A stretch of DNA of 26,851 nt from Mnemiopsis leidyi (GCA_000226015.1 JH153980.1:25745-52595); one strand, 5' to 3'. Shown: positions 9,301-20,562, counted from the first letter of the stretch. Notes: generated from the sequence alone by a model not told the origin. A program made the numbers and translations.

Positions 9301-10501
9301 CCTCCCCACGTATTACAGTAACCTTTGTCTTCGGTTTGTTCCCATTCTGGATATCGTCATACACAGGCTTATCGAACTTCCACCTAAGAATTGTAGGAAA
9401 TGGCTGGTGGAAATACTTCGGGTCTACTCCAGGTTGTTCGCATACCACGACTCTCCCATCACATTCCTCCATGACACTCTTTTTTACTATGACGTTATGC
9501 TAGCCACAGAATTCGACTTCGAGAAGCGAGTCTTGGTGAGATCTTATCTGGAGCATCTAACATGCAAGCCCATGGAGTTCTTATCTCCTCAATTTATCAA
9601 ATATCTGAACACTGGAGAAAACGACCCCCAAAACTGGTCGCCTTCTCCTGGGTATTTCCTAGAACTTGTCAACCACATGAACGACGTTATAAGGTCTAGC
9701 GACATGCCTGAATTTTCCCACATAGATTGGCGGTTCAACGAGTTCGGCAATGCAGTGTGCATGATGCTCTATCTCCGATCTATCGAACTGATGTGTATTC
9801 CACTTCCGGCAAACAAACTGTCTGCTAGCAAAATATCTGCCAACAAAATGTCGGAAGAGTACTTATCAGAACACAGGATGAACATTGGCGGCAAGCTAGT
9901 GGACATTGCTCTGAACAACAACACGGGCCAACTGCCCGAACTTTGCAACACTCTCGGTATCATACTCTCTGCTCTTCCTGTTTCCTTCTCCAAGGCGGTG
10001 TACAAGAAAATAGTTGACATTCTACGAGACGGTTCTAACTTCTACGAAGTGGAAGGTAACGTCGGTGGCATTTTGTGGAACAACAAGGCTCAGAACGTCC
10101 TCATTCTTGTACATTCCTTCTTTCAGCATTGCAAAACTGACAAAATCGGCTACCTCCCCGAGTTTATTACACAGAATATTTCTTTGTTTACCACTGAGTC
10201 TCACGTGGTTTACATTTTAAAACTCGTCTCTCCTTTCCTATGCCAACTAACCACTATATACAGCAGAATTTCTCCCGTAAGAAATCAGACTTTGTGTGCA
10301 CTGTATCAGGTCATGATGAACCTGTTGAGCGAGAACACTGTATCTAATCCTGATCTTTTCGTTGATTACTTGTATTATAATAAGTATATATATGCCGGCG
10401 CTGAGTTCAAGCCTTTGATAGAGAAACATTTACCTACGTTGCCCGCTGACTTTGCTTCCAAACTCAAGTTTCTGTTTGCCGGTGCGGATTCTGCCTCGTA
10501 G
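6353..10501 (+). CDS. MED23: Mediator complex subunit 23
   Basis: One uninterrupted frame of 1382 residues, matching the family's usual length (human about 1368). MED23 is a tail-module Mediator subunit that links activators and signalling inputs to RNA polymerase II. Apart from a Ser/Thr/Pro-rich first 20 residues the protein is predicted helical throughout. Family hallmarks: a PHWSVTELLNDYVSTF block near 210, LLYPEQQPLPVPD near 420-435, TPIPLDILDLLTAHAKLNFV near 545-565, NLCLRFVPILDIVIHRLIEL near 988, HDTLFYYDVMLATEF near 1040, and IDWRFNEFGNAV near 1125. A small internal repeat (LSASKISANKMSEEY) near 1155 is local. A 4.1 kb coding region without introns is unusual for this gene. The start is the first in-frame ATG, 2 bases after an acceptor-like tatcccag. 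Confidence 0.95.
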   Translation: MQAQPSTSTAPSSSSTTAPPNPDNLKDKILTTLGGDDPVIMAFSNLSLDDIKSNVDKLIRESVHDKTPEVRKHALDQISLALQEVNVNPVRVKVLLGILSTAVQDGTLSGKEVFDVLKDLLNTDIESLSMELLNFFDTLIGSTHHKRCQEIFTNCLQETSKLPSVLTGSHRRISNKINSMMRKLLDRNNLVMPPICSYCDIMYALNNKQNNWYPHWSVTELLNDYVSTFNCLTDLMTIENTEHFRPVIRHSFHSPTDWRLDPTSLIFHTVDPRYFVLQFSGAYSKPQTELMLYTLKQVSCRDFVFNTMLQLRQGKGTICPGLLDVFMKLIKQTASSPEKEHDLTRMKTWERFGGELSSLIFCSAIHIQHLMEALLKELKDPATFASLQQHRDFLMWTLHRFFSFCLKIVRIPKKEFLFIGEIIKLLYPEQQPLPVPDRNSPLSVVYLSAASMWAIFATRSADNPGIQDVAPIALIEQLNYLHTPLVQHQFSTSDFTVCVCLNHINNFVPSFSNTSEAYSRPLRFLMESVYTAQQTTVLPGNVQVVAALTPIPLDILDLLTAHAKLNFVVTITNHITKMADPHDQMTQSSNPYLAPALLETFSRLLCYTEIDYNCPKMLMTLIQQVFSYHAYGILCSLMEMVVYRMQFVKQTMHRMNMLTHFVGFTQRVNNHPQMLYMLESFTIRLLPLLNYQDQKRISASPSGTKILSTSTEELNKLFILTAARNIVVSGNKMGSNSWLKPFMEHMSQYTPQVREWSPYTLTYFPPCFKNHYCTSEQPVAYPAKNLAMMVTEELNRTSQAGAKHDFVKYYKESDHNDIFLCILLRKIVDSDTYTLPNYALKVTQNWTPAQLKSQIRNMIDFIVLEVKNNKVTSQNIFNKIANAVNDFVFRHHMMPFDTLIFILALRKYSDQDANISLYLIHNLLVGKTQFSSRVADFVQHATPDFWRSIDWAHVHTAYHNKFPEHQYWMKKENFAERGAGNFILPTYYSNLCLRFVPILDIVIHRLIELPPKNCRKWLVEILRVYSRLFAYHDSPITFLHDTLFYYDVMLATEFDFEKRVLVRSYLEHLTCKPMEFLSPQFIKYLNTGENDPQNWSPSPGYFLELVNHMNDVIRSSDMPEFSHIDWRFNEFGNAVCMMLYLRSIELMCIPLPANKLSASKISANKMSEEYLSEHRMNIGGKLVDIALNNNTGQLPELCNTLGIILSALPVSFSKAVYKKIVDILRDGSNFYEVEGNVGGILWNNKAQNVLILVHSFFQHCKTDKIGYLPEFITQNISLFTTESHVVYILKLVSPFLCQLTTIYSRISPVRNQTLCALYQVMMNLLSENTVSNPDLFVDYLYYNKYIYAGAEFKPLIEKHLPTLPADFASKLKFLFAGADSAS

Positions 10502-10833
10502 ACCCAATTGTATTTGTGCATAAATGTATATTTTTGTTGATATTACAGATGAATTCACTTAAACGCCCTACAGTTTCTCATTCTTGGTGGCACATCTGGT
10601 GTTTCGGTCACATTTTTACCGCCGGGAGCGGAAATTGCGCACCGCCATTTTCAGTTTTCATGTGGCAAACGTACTACATTGCGCAAATTGTAAGATTTAT
10701 TTTGCGCACGCACGTTGTTAGTCAGATTTTGTAGAATTGAGTAGACCCTTTTAGAAGTAGATACCTATTTGACGTCACCATGGTCCAAATAAGACTAATA
10801 TTGCGGTAATATCTACAGCGGGATGTGATCTAG
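10502..10833. other. MED23 3' region and Rubicon-homolog promoter; no gene seen
   Basis: Contains a few GC-rich words (accgccgggagcgg; ttgcgcacgcacg), which could be promoter elements. A 72-codon open frame at 10516-10734 has no recognisable content. No canonical AATAAA is present for MED23; gcataaat at about 10518 is the nearest variant. Confidence 0.45.
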
Positions 10834-13800
10834 ATGGCAAATGGTTCTGAGCCGGTGTGGTTGCAGGCGATCACATCGGTCGGCAGTGACGCTGTGTCCG
10901 AGCTAGAACGGGAAAACGCTCACTTTGAGGTAGGCTGGAAAATGTTGCTACTTTTCGTTAGGTTGGCATAGGTTTTTGGGCGTGAGTACCCCTTCCCTCT
11001 TAACTGTCCCTCCTGAGTTTCTTCATCACCCCTTCCTAAAATATGTTTATCATGCTCATACATATTTCACCTCAGACAAGCTTATTTCTACTCCCTATCT
11101 TGCTACAGGTCGCTGAGGCTATAGTATGTGCACTAGAACAACTCTGTTCTAAAGATGACTCTGACAGCGATGAAGAAGACACGGATCACATCAGAGACTA
11201 TGCTCACTCTCTGACAGCTCCGGAGATTAACATGACTCCTAACAGTTCACCCATTTCTCCTGCCATCGTTAGGAAAAGTGTATCTAAACCTCGCACAGAC
11301 AGGTATTTAGATCAGTCCTCCCTTTTTGGCTCTAGTCTTCTAATTCGAATCTAAGTTTTGAGTGATCGCGTGGCAGAAATGATCGTCCATAAGTCAGGGA
11401 AGTCAAGTGATGCCATTCAATAATATGGATGAAATTCTCTCACGTGATCGAAGATATTCGGATGTAGACTTTCGTAATCCACAAAACTCCCTCCATTCAC
11501 AGACAGAACAGTAACGAACTATCAGACTGGGTGAGTGTCGTCGACACAGACACTCCTTCCATCACCGCACTTAGTGACAACTCCATCTCGTCCGTCCTGG
11601 AGAAGTTTGCAGAGAACCAGTCAAGCGACAAGAACAGTGCTCGGTTTATTGCTAAACAACTCTTCGATAGGATAAACTTCTCGTCCGAGGTCGGTGTTTC
11701 TATTTTTTGAAGTCTGATGTGTTTTTGAAATGTTCACAACTTTATCGTTGAAATGTTCAGTCTTAGGTTTTTAGCTAGGCGACGATTAACACATGTTTAT
11801 TGAAAGCGTCCTCAACATCAAACTCGTATCTATATATGTCTACCAACCCCCCTACAAGTTAAATTTAAGTTATTTTATAACAACTACACTTACTCTCGAA
11901 ATTATAACAAGTGCTAGATAAATTAAATGACCATATTCAAATTGTCATATTGTCCAAATCCGCTTATGATTTCGTGCGGTCAAGCTCACTGTGTGGATTA
12001 CAAAGGAGCTATCACACTCCAATCATTACCCAGAGAGGTGAAGTTAAACTTATATCCTCTCCAGGAAAGTGCGGAGCTGGACTGGCTGGTAACAGAACGA
12101 GGAAGACGTCACGCCCCCTCCATATCTCGCACTGTGTCCGACCTGTCTTTACCAACACGACTTAGAGGTACCTCAGACTGGGCCCCTCCCCGAGCTCAGA
12201 TCATCTACCACATGCACCTCCCTGCTACTCGCAAGGTGGGAACATTTGTCCACCATTCTGTTTTTTCTTTGTTTTTTGTTTTCTATTTTTCAGCATTCAA
12301 ACTTGCATTCAATTTCGTAGTCAAACAACGCTCCAACACCTAACCTAGACCTGTCCCATCTCGATAACATTACTAGGGTTCAAATCAACACCTCCAACAT
12401 TTTTTTTCTGCGAATGATTCCCATCATTGCAAGTCACTTGTTTATCTAACGATTGTACCCGTAGTCAATACTGTCTCGCTGTGGCTACAGATGTGCTGGA
12501 TGTGGAATGAAGATAGACAACGCTATGGCTAGCTGGTTCAGATACTGCGCCTATCTTGGTAAGTCATTATTTTGCAGTGTGTAATAAGTGTAATCTCCAA
12601 TTTATTAAGATTCTGCTTCTCCTTCTTCGATCAATTCCGGATAAATGTAATTTATCTGAAAGCCCGTGTGTTATTTAAAGCCAAGAGTTTTAAAAAAGAC
12701 AAGCAGGACGACTATATTTGCTTTGACCCAGGTAAATATTTCTGCCACTCGTGTCACCACGAGAAGACTGCCCACATTCCAGCCCGGATTCTCCACAAAT
12801 GGGACTTTAGAAAGCAACGTGTCAGCAACTTTGCGTCGGATCTTCTGGAAAAGATGTACTTCGAACCTCTGTAAGTTAGTTGTATCGATCGAGCATAATT
12901 AATCGTGAGGAAATAATAATTATACGTTTTAATTCGTATACATGTGTGTACACTGTACAAACTTCAGTTTATTGTACTTCATTACTTTTGACACAATCAA
13001 AGATTTTAAAGGGGCAGCGCATGACGCACAAAAATTGAATTTCAAAATCAGCAGTTTGACTCAGTAAAACTCATCAATCACTCCCTCAGATACTGCATCC
13101 AGGATATCAACTACAACTTATATAAAACTGTCAGTGAGATGAAATATGCACGTGCACTTCGATATCAACTATTTTTCCTCAAAGAGTACATAAGGTGAGA
13201 TCGCATTAATTAGCCCAATGCTAGGTCAAATAACCTAAAATTAGTTTTTTTCTGCAAATTACAAACGAATTCGAAGAATGATGGAAGTTATCGAAATATC
13301 TAACGGTGTTACTTTAAAGGCTATAACGTTATAATTATTGTCAGAACGTGTAGAAACGGTAAGGATCTCCTTGACAACATGACACTGCGAACTCACATCA
13401 TCAACGAACCTCAACTCTTCTCGTTAGAGGTAGGAGATAATCGCGGAGTTGATTCATATTACCTAACCGTTCTAAACCGATTTGACCAAGCAAAGCTGCA
13501 GACAAAGATGACAAGACCCCAACAAACTCCATAATCCCAGGACTTGTGTGCGGTGAAGGACCGGACACTTATAGAGGAGATGAAGTTCCTCGTAACAAGC
13601 TGGTTACAACACGTTGATAATTGTGGATTGTGTAAAGGGAAAGGTTTTATTTGTGAGCTTTGCGCTAGGGTAAGTTGTGTTGATCGAATTTACTTTAGCC
13701 TGGAATTTCTTTGTCGGAATTTAAGGATCCAGAATTTAAGGATCCAGAATCTGGTTGAGTTGTTGATTTTTCATGGATTTGGAGACATGTAAACATGATA

Positions 13801-14272
13801 ACAAGCATATTGTAAGTTTTGACTTTTAAGACCAATGTCTCCAGGAAGACAGATAACATAGAGAATATAGTAACATTGATAATTTAGTAGTATAGTAGCC
13901 TCCTCTTCCAGGATGAGGTGATATACCCGTTCCAGCTAGACTCAGCCGTACAATGTCAAATGTGTTGGACCTGCTTCCACAAAGCCTGCTACTCCGGGAC
14001 GTGTCCTAAATGTGCCCGGATCAGATCTCGCCTAACGGTGGGCACTGTTTTTCTGTGACATTTGTTCGTATGACAGATAAATTTTGAGTAGGGGCCACAA
14101 ATTGTTTATATCACGTGATAACGTTGCTCGATATTGATTGGCCGTACCTAACTTTTTAAAGGTGAGTCACTAAAGTTACATTCTTCATTTTCAGATGTCC
14201 GAGCCGGACGGTTCGACGAACCCCGGTGTAACTAAAAACAACGAGAATGAACGACGTCCTAGTGAGCAGTGA
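10834..14272 (+). CDS. RUBCN: Rubicon-family autophagy/endosome regulator with Rubicon homology domain
   Basis: Spliced gene, about 475 residues. Exons read by frame and GT-AG sites: 10834-10929, 11109-11302, 11503-11689 (or 11693), about 12036-12235, 12465-12558, 12732-12870, 13090-13194, 13345-13429, 13541-13669, 13912-14037, 14195-14272 (stop TGA). Phases agree across all junctions except the exon 3/4 choice. N-terminal block: ELERENAHFEVAEAIVCALE, then an acidic Ser/Asp patch. From exon 4: RGTSDWAPPRAQIIYHMH, then the Rubicon homology zinc domain YRCAGCGMKID, FRYCAYLGKYFCHSCHH, IPARILHKWDF, CGLCKGKGFICELC and CFHKACYSGTCPKC. This domain binds Rab7 and restrains or promotes autophagosome-lysosome fusion in relatives. 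No RUN domain is seen, so the layout resembles RUBCNL/Pacer. The last exon adds a short polar tail. Confidence 0.85.
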
Positions 14273-16157
<1,885 letters not shown>

Positions 16158-16436
16158 ACTCTTCAGATTACTTTTTTTTCAATAATCGTTTTGTTCTAAA
16201 TGTACAGATGTTTTATTTGGTATTTTATTTCATTGATGTTTGACTCCTCGAGTTTACCTCAGTTTTATTTTCTCTACCATTTGAAACGTACCTTTAATCA
16301 ATATCTTTAACGATCAACATTTTTGTTTTACTTCTTTACTATAACATCATTTTAACTTAAATAAGTTATTCCCATTACACGTACTATATTCTCCAACTAA
16401 CAAACCAACCTTTATTAGCAAGCCCACACAGCAGCC

Positions 16437-17323
16437 ATGCCTAAAGGAAGTATCACCGAGAGAACATACATCATGGTCAAGCCTGACGGTGTCCAGCGGG
16501 GCCTTGTTGGAGAAATCATGGCCAGGTTCGTGTAATCGTGTGTTGAGACGGGATTGAATAGTTTAATAATATTTATTTGTTTTCTTAATGTTTTTGTCTA
16601 CTTTGAACGTTGATTTGTTTGTAAGACTGATTTAATCTTGAGAAACTATAGGTCTGATATGAGTTGATTCAAGCTGATTATATTGTACACCTGTGATCTG
16701 TCTCAGTGTACACCTGTGATCTGTCTCAGTGTAATTAGTTCTGTTTGTATCCATCATGTCTCACCCTCCTCTTGTTATAGGTTCGAGAAGAGAGGATACA
16801 AACTGATAGCCCTGAAGATGAGGACCGCCGACGAGGCTCTATTGAAGAAACACTACTGTGACCTGGTCGAGAAGCCCTTCTTCCCCTCTCTTCTCTCCTT
16901 CATGACCAGCGGCCCTGTCGTCAGCATGGTCTGGGAAGGACTTGATGCCGTCAAGCAAGGTGTGTTTCGTTTTTGTTTTGTGTCAAATAAAGAACATTGG
17001 TCGCTGGTCATGATCGCTGTTCATGATCACCCAACTCAAATTTTATCTTAAAAATCCTGATCAGTCAGTTATAAATTCCACTTTGATGTACATAACACCC
17101 TTACATAACATTTTAAATTTCAGGAAGACAAATGCTGGGCGAGACCAACCCTCTAGCCTCTAAACCCGGCAGTATCCGAGGTGATTTCTGTATCGACATG
17201 GGCAAGAACATCTGCCACGGTAGCGACTCTGTGGAGAGTGCCGAGAACGAGATAGCTCTGTGGTTCACTCCTGAAGAAGTGCTGAAGTACGACCAAACAC
17301 GAGCTGCTCACATTTACGAGTAA
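16437..17323 (+). CDS. NME: Nucleoside diphosphate kinase (NM23 group I type)
   Basis: Three exons: 16437-16525, 16781-16959, 17124-17323; 155 residues, the usual length for a group I enzyme. It transfers phosphate from ATP to other NDPs through a phosphohistidine. Visible: [20 protein letters not shown] at the N-terminus, [10 protein letters not shown], the Kpn-loop segment [11 protein letters not shown], and the active-site histidine in [16 protein letters not shown], ending AAHIYE. Phases agree at both junctions. Acceptor-like sites tttattag (ends 16418) and cacacag (ends 16431) precede the ATG. A direct 24-bp repeat (tgtacacctgtgatctgtct and the following cag, near 16684-16731) lies in intron 1. 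The 3'UTR runs into the duplicated block starting near 17362. Confidence 0.95.
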
Positions 17324-17406
17324 ATACGACAAGCGTGTGTGTGTGTGGTGCTGCGTGCGTGCAGGTCACGTGCAATGCAACGTTGTGCACGAGCAGCCTT
17401 GTTTGT

Positions 17407-17668
17407 AGACCCGGCTGATCCAGCGTTGCAGCTTCGAGATTTTTAGATTCTTTTAATTTATTGGAGTTTATTTATCCTTCTGTGGGTTTAGTTGAAAGCA
17501 AATATCTTGTTTTACTGCTTCATCTCTAGAATATCTTTACCACCTTAAATTTTCCAGATTCATCAAATGTTATTTCGAAATATCGTAATTTGATCAGTAC
17601 CAACTACACTCTCATACATCTATAGGATGATAGATGTTTAGCTATGTGACGATATGTGTCTCACTACT
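17407..17668. repeat. Near-identical noncoding block of unit A
   Basis: Matches 20300-20562 with only about 6-8 differences over some 260 bases (by eye), while DNA immediately to its right barely aligns. It begins agacccggctgatccagcg and ends gtctcactact. It codes for nothing recognisable. It may be a conversion tract, a mobile element or an RNA. Confidence 0.75.
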
Positions 17669-17734
17669 CTCCCTCTCTCATCCCGTTCTCCCCTCTGATT
17701 TCTCTCCTTACACCCTCTCTCACGGCTCTCCCAG

Positions 17735-17792
17735 ATCTCACAGATACGTTAGACAGTGCCATGATAAGCAGGGCTTTACCGAGACTTTTGAG
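17735..17792 (+). other. Orphan exon-like segment
   Basis: A pyrimidine tract of about 80 bases (17668-17733) ends in gctctcccag, followed by 58 bases with an open frame (SHRYVRQCHDKQGFTETFE) and then a good donor, gaggtgaga. Unit B has no equivalent sequence. No partner exon was found, and 58 is not a multiple of 3. It could be an alternative 3' exon of NDK, a decayed exon or chance. Confidence 0.2.
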
Positions 17793-17810
17793 GTGAGACA
17801 ACGTTCGGTT

Positions 17811-17823
17811 GGGGGGGGGGGGG
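17811..17823 (+). repeat. Poly-G tract (13 G)
   Basis: Homopolymer run within unit A; absent from unit B. Confidence 0.9.
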
Positions 17824-18201
17824 TTGTCCAATTGTGTATTTTTCACGAAATTTTTGCGAATTTACAAAAATTCTTCACAACTGTTCCTGTATCTGATCCT
17901 GTAAAAGTGAGGAAAAGACAAATATTTACTTCAATGCAGGGGGATAGCGTTGGATTTTAGAATTAAGGTGGTTTTTCATTCTTGTTTATACAAATTTAAC
18001 TTCAATTTGAATTCCCTAAAAACGTTTATTAAGATCATTCTGAACTCGAAATTAGATCAAATTTTGTACCAAAAGTTTGTTTTATATGAGATCTTACAAA
18101 CTCATCTTCCAATTAGCTATTTCGTGTGTTAATCCACCACTCTTCTAACCACCCTTCTAACCCCAGCAGACAAGAAAGCACTTCATTTGAACAAATAATC
18201 G

Positions 18202-18207
18202 TTTATT
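18202..18207 (-). terminator. Poly(A) signal AATAAA for secreted-peptide gene A
   Basis: On the minus strand the hexamer sits about 45 bases past the stop of the 18252-18572 gene. In copy B the same place reads AATGAA, a weak variant. Confidence 0.6.
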
Positions 18208-18251
18208 TGAAAATACCATGAATGATTACGTGTATAGCTGAAGGTGCCACA

Positions 18252-18572
18252 CTACCAATAATTGCACCAGCCAGTGGTGATACACTCCCATAATTCAGCC
18301 AACGGATTCCAAATTCGGCTGGGCAAGTCTTCAGTCAGTACTGCAGTCTGTATAGCCTCCTGTTGGTAGTTTAGCCTCACTTTAAGATCTCCGAGCTTAA
18401 ACTTGGAAATGCCATATCCGTCCTCACATTCAGCCTCATCCTCACACATTTGACAGTCGCAGTAATCGTCACATTGCCTGTTGTCACTGAAAGTTTCTCC
18501 ATCGTCACATTGAAATTCTGCTTGTCCGTATGTTACTATGGTAACCAGGAATATAAGTAGAAATACCTTCAT
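18252..18572 (-). CDS. Secreted cysteine-rich peptide with LDLa-like domain, copy A
   Basis: 106 residues. The signal peptide MKVFLLIFLVTIVTYGQA is followed by an LDL-receptor class A-like module (FQCDDGET, then CDDYCDCQMCEDEAEC), a constant segment EDGYGISKFKLGDLKVRLNY and a variable C-terminus ending ECITTGWCNYW. The mature part has eight cysteines. The module aligns to LDLa from the F-x-C position to the last cysteine, but the cysteines normally forming LDLa pair C1-C3 are absent and two new ones appear in the acidic loop. An in-frame ATG 18 codons upstream is possible, but copy B lacks it, and the AG at 18594-18595 (minus strand) suggests it is in the leader. Function unknown: a secreted ligand, defence or recognition peptide is possible. 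Confidence 0.8.
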   Translation of the reverse strand: MKVFLLIFLVTIVTYGQAEFQCDDGETFSDNRQCDDYCDCQMCEDEAECEDGYGISKFKLGDLKVRLNYQQEAIQTAVLTEDLPSRIWNPLAELWECITTGWCNYW

Positions 18573-18645
18573 CTTTTGCTGGAGTTTGTTGGTCTGGTGA
18601 AGAAAGTTAAAACTAGAAATAGCCAATGATCATAAACCGGCTTAC

Positions 18646-18653
18646 TATTTATA
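18646..18653 (-). promoter_or_regulatory. TATA box of secreted-peptide gene A
   Basis: TATAAATA on the minus strand, about 80 bases before the start codon. The same box at the same distance precedes copy B, inside a conserved context (taaatagyaagcc). Confidence 0.7.
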
Positions 18654-18720
18654 GGTTAATTCTATACACCACCTGCACCAGCAAGTTATTGAGCCATTAA
18701 GTTCGATCGCCATAATCTAT

Positions 18721-18797
18721 ATTGTTTATAGATCACGTGATTTAGTTCTTTTCAACACCGACCCGACTGGGGCTAAGTTTGTTTGCACGTGCACTTT
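18721..18797 (-). promoter_or_regulatory. Conserved upstream block of gene A
   Basis: Shared with copy B (21736-21825): attgtttatagatcacgt, then ccgacccgact[gc]gggct, then tttgtttgcacgtgcact. Includes CACGTG E-box cores. Conserved better than the adjacent spacer, so a possible enhancer/promoter element. Confidence 0.5.
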
Positions 18798-18852
18798 CTA
18801 CCACCAGGTGTAATATATGACCACCTTAGTTTAAGTTTAACAGTGGCTCTTA

Positions 18853-19116
18853 TCATGCGGCGGCGCACCGCAGCTCGCAGAGCATTGAGCAGCTCGAGTA
18901 CTCCGTGATTGTCATAAACTTCTTGATGCTAGAATCACAATTTAGGAGTTCGAGAGCAGCAGAAAAGATATGAATAACTTGGTCTAGATTATTATGACTG
19001 CGATCAAGTGGCAGGTTTCGCGCGAATTCGCCATATTTACCCGCAACACATTTTCCGCGGTCAAAAATAAACCCGCCGTTATAATCCCTATTAAGGTATA
19101 CAGTGCAGGACCTCAT
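18853..19116 (-). other. Doubtful 87-codon open frame overlapping the end of unit A
   Basis: Minus-strand frame ending ELLNCDSSIKKFMTI...LCELRCAAA. The last 38 or so codons have a counterpart in unit B (about 22093-22200) with the frame and stop preserved despite 3-codon length differences (LLNCASSIK...SASCAA). The first half lies outside unit B. No domain, no signal peptide. It may be a decaying exon or chance. Confidence 0.2.
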
Positions 19117-19406
19117 TATTTGGACGAATTCCTGAATTGTACAAGTAGGGACACCGCCCCCATCCGGTTTATCCTCCCTCCTACCTTCAGCTTCATAATC
19201 ATCTGTCCTCTTTTCTCCCCCTTCCAGGAAGGGCCCTTCCTTTGTCCTCCCAATCTTTTCCTCATTCTCATTCTTTCAATCCTCCTCCCATTCCCCCTCC
19301 CCAAGATGACTTGCCTAACTCAGATTAATGAATTGTTCAGTAACTACATAATATCAAAAATTTTACAAAATATTTCCGCGTCCATGGCATCACTGCAAAA
19401 AAGTTG
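18973..19406. other. Spacer right of unit A; no gene seen
   Basis: Includes a pyrimidine-rich stretch (about 19160-19310) with a small palindrome ccaggaagggcccttcct at 19225-19242. Open frames here are low in information (Leu/Pro/Phe from pyrimidine DNA). Confidence 0.4.
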
Positions 19407-19556
19407 TATGGCGGTAGGATTCCTACTTCAATTAAAAATCTTTCTAACCGAAATATAATATATATTTGACAAACTGAATTCAAATTCAATGTCTGTGCGA
19501 TTTTAAACTTTTTCGGCTGAAACTATCGCTTTCGTCAGGAATTGGACGTATCTTGC
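19407..19556 (+). repeat. Dispersed repeat, copy 1 (forward)
   Basis: Starts tatggcggtaggattcctac, continues through ttctaaccg, tgcgatttta and gctgaaactatcg, and ends attggacgt. The same series occurs in reverse orientation at 22338-22487. Noncoding; probably a small transposon or SINE-like unit. Confidence 0.6.
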
Positions 19557-19617
19557 GGTTTACAACTAATCTCTCCGTCTAGAAAAGTAGAGACTGATGC
19601 GATCCTTCATTAATATA

Positions 19618-19678
19618 AGAAACTGATGTTTTGGTTAGAAACAGATGTATGGGTAAAAAACTGATGTTTCAGTGTAAC
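19618..19678 (+). repeat. Degenerate direct repeats of agaaactgatgttt
   Basis: Three variants in a row (agaaactgatgttttggtt, agaaacagatgtatggg, aaaactgatgtttcagt). A fourth lies at 19813-19832, just before the MITE. Confidence 0.55.
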
Positions 19679-19831
19679 TCTACATATCGATTGTCACTGT
19701 CAGACATTGCCTGACCTGCTGCTGCGAAGTGGCAGCCCCCGCGCGCGAAGCTGCCGCCCCGTATTTTCAATTGAAATTTAATTTGAATTGAAAAATGGCC
19801 GCAACGCCAGGCCAGAAACTGATGTTTCGGT

Positions 19832-19960
19832 TACGGTGAACAACATAGGCTAGGACGTTTAACAGGACCCATTGCGCGGCTTAGGCACACTTTTATGATA
19901 TAAACTAAGTATATGCCGGTGCGCAATCGGTCCGATTTAAACGTCCTATGTTGTTCACTG
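19832..19960. mobile_element. Hairpin MITE, copy 2, with flanking direct repeat
   Basis: Left arm tacggtgaacaacatagg...aggacgttt and right arm aaacgtcctatgttgttcac are inverted repeats. Inner arms ggacccattgcgc and gcgcaatcggtcc also pair. Flanked by direct TTTCGGT (19825-19831 and 19961-19967), a likely target-site duplication of 7-8 bp. The CAGTG-type end and duplication size suggest a hAT-derived element, by inference. Same family as 5035-5188. Confidence 0.75.
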
Positions 19961-20145
19961 TTTCGGTCAAGAAGTGGGTGGCCGCAGAAAAATCGCGTCC
20001 TACCGAAAAATACTTTTTGGCCGAAATTTCTGAAATCGTCCTACCCGTAGAAAAACTTCTTTGCACCTGTGGTCCATGGTAACGTGAGTAAATGGTGGCT
20101 CCGCCCGGAGTCCGCCGCCGCATCAACCCTTTTCTGGAAAGCTCT

Positions 20146-20218
20146 GTCGTAGCGTCTTCCGCCGTAGCGACTTCCGCCGTAGCGACTTCAACTGTAGCGT
20201 CTTCCGCCACAGTGTCCT
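20146..20218 (+). repeat. 15-bp tandem repeat (gtagcgacttccgcc)
   Basis: Nearly five copies with period 15. Because 15 is divisible by 3, the minus-strand frame 19905-20210 reads as a Val/Ala/Thr/Glu repeat, but nothing else supports a protein. Confidence 0.8.
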
Positions 20219-20299
20219 AAACCCACATGCCAGTAGGTCACGTGCAATTCAACGTAGTACACGTGCACTGTGCAGCCTTGATTGTAGAGTCTACAACGT

Positions 20300-20562
20300 A
20301 GACCCGGCTGATCCAGCGTTGCAGCTTCGAGATTTTTAGATTCTTTTAATTTATTGGAGTTTATTTATCCTTCTGTGGGTTTAGTTGAAAGCAAATATCT
20401 TGTTTCACTGCTTCATCTCTAGAATATCTTTACCACCTTAAATTTTCCAGACTCATCAAATGTTATTTCGAAATATCGTAATTTGATAAAGTGCCAACTA
20501 CACCCTCATACATCTATAGGATGATAGATGTTTAGCTATGTGACGATATGTATCTCACTACT
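20300..20562. repeat. Near-identical noncoding block of unit B
   Basis: Partner of 17407-17668. The word cccggctgatcca from its left end recurs once more in inverse orientation near 22211-22223. Confidence 0.75.

Larger units (their letters stand above)
17362..18972 (+). repeat. Tandem duplication unit A
   Basis: Direct copy of unit B (about 20234-22200). Homologous order in both: caggtcacgtgcaa block, a near-identical noncoding block, a diverged AT-rich spacer, the minus-strand secreted-peptide gene, TATA box, upstream CACGTG block and an end near agagcagcagaaaa. The left breakpoint lies in the NDK 3' flank about 40 bases past its stop, so unit B carries NDK 3' sequence without NDK. Confidence 0.85.

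Noticed and set aside
9098-9472. 124-codon minus-strand frame inside MED23
   Set aside because: It is the complement of a conserved coding stretch of MED23; such shadow frames are common opposite GC3-rich genes, as are those at 5379-5795 and 6941-7522.
6353-10501. CNOT1-like scaffold
   Set aside because: First impression from a large helical single frame; the blocks IDWRFNEF, HDTLFYYD and LDIVIHRLIEL, along with total length, fit MED23 instead.
19905-20210. 101-codon minus-strand frame with Val-Ala-Thr-Glu repeats
   Set aside because: The repeats are the translation of a 15-bp tandem repeat, and the rest overlaps the MITE; no independent coding sign.
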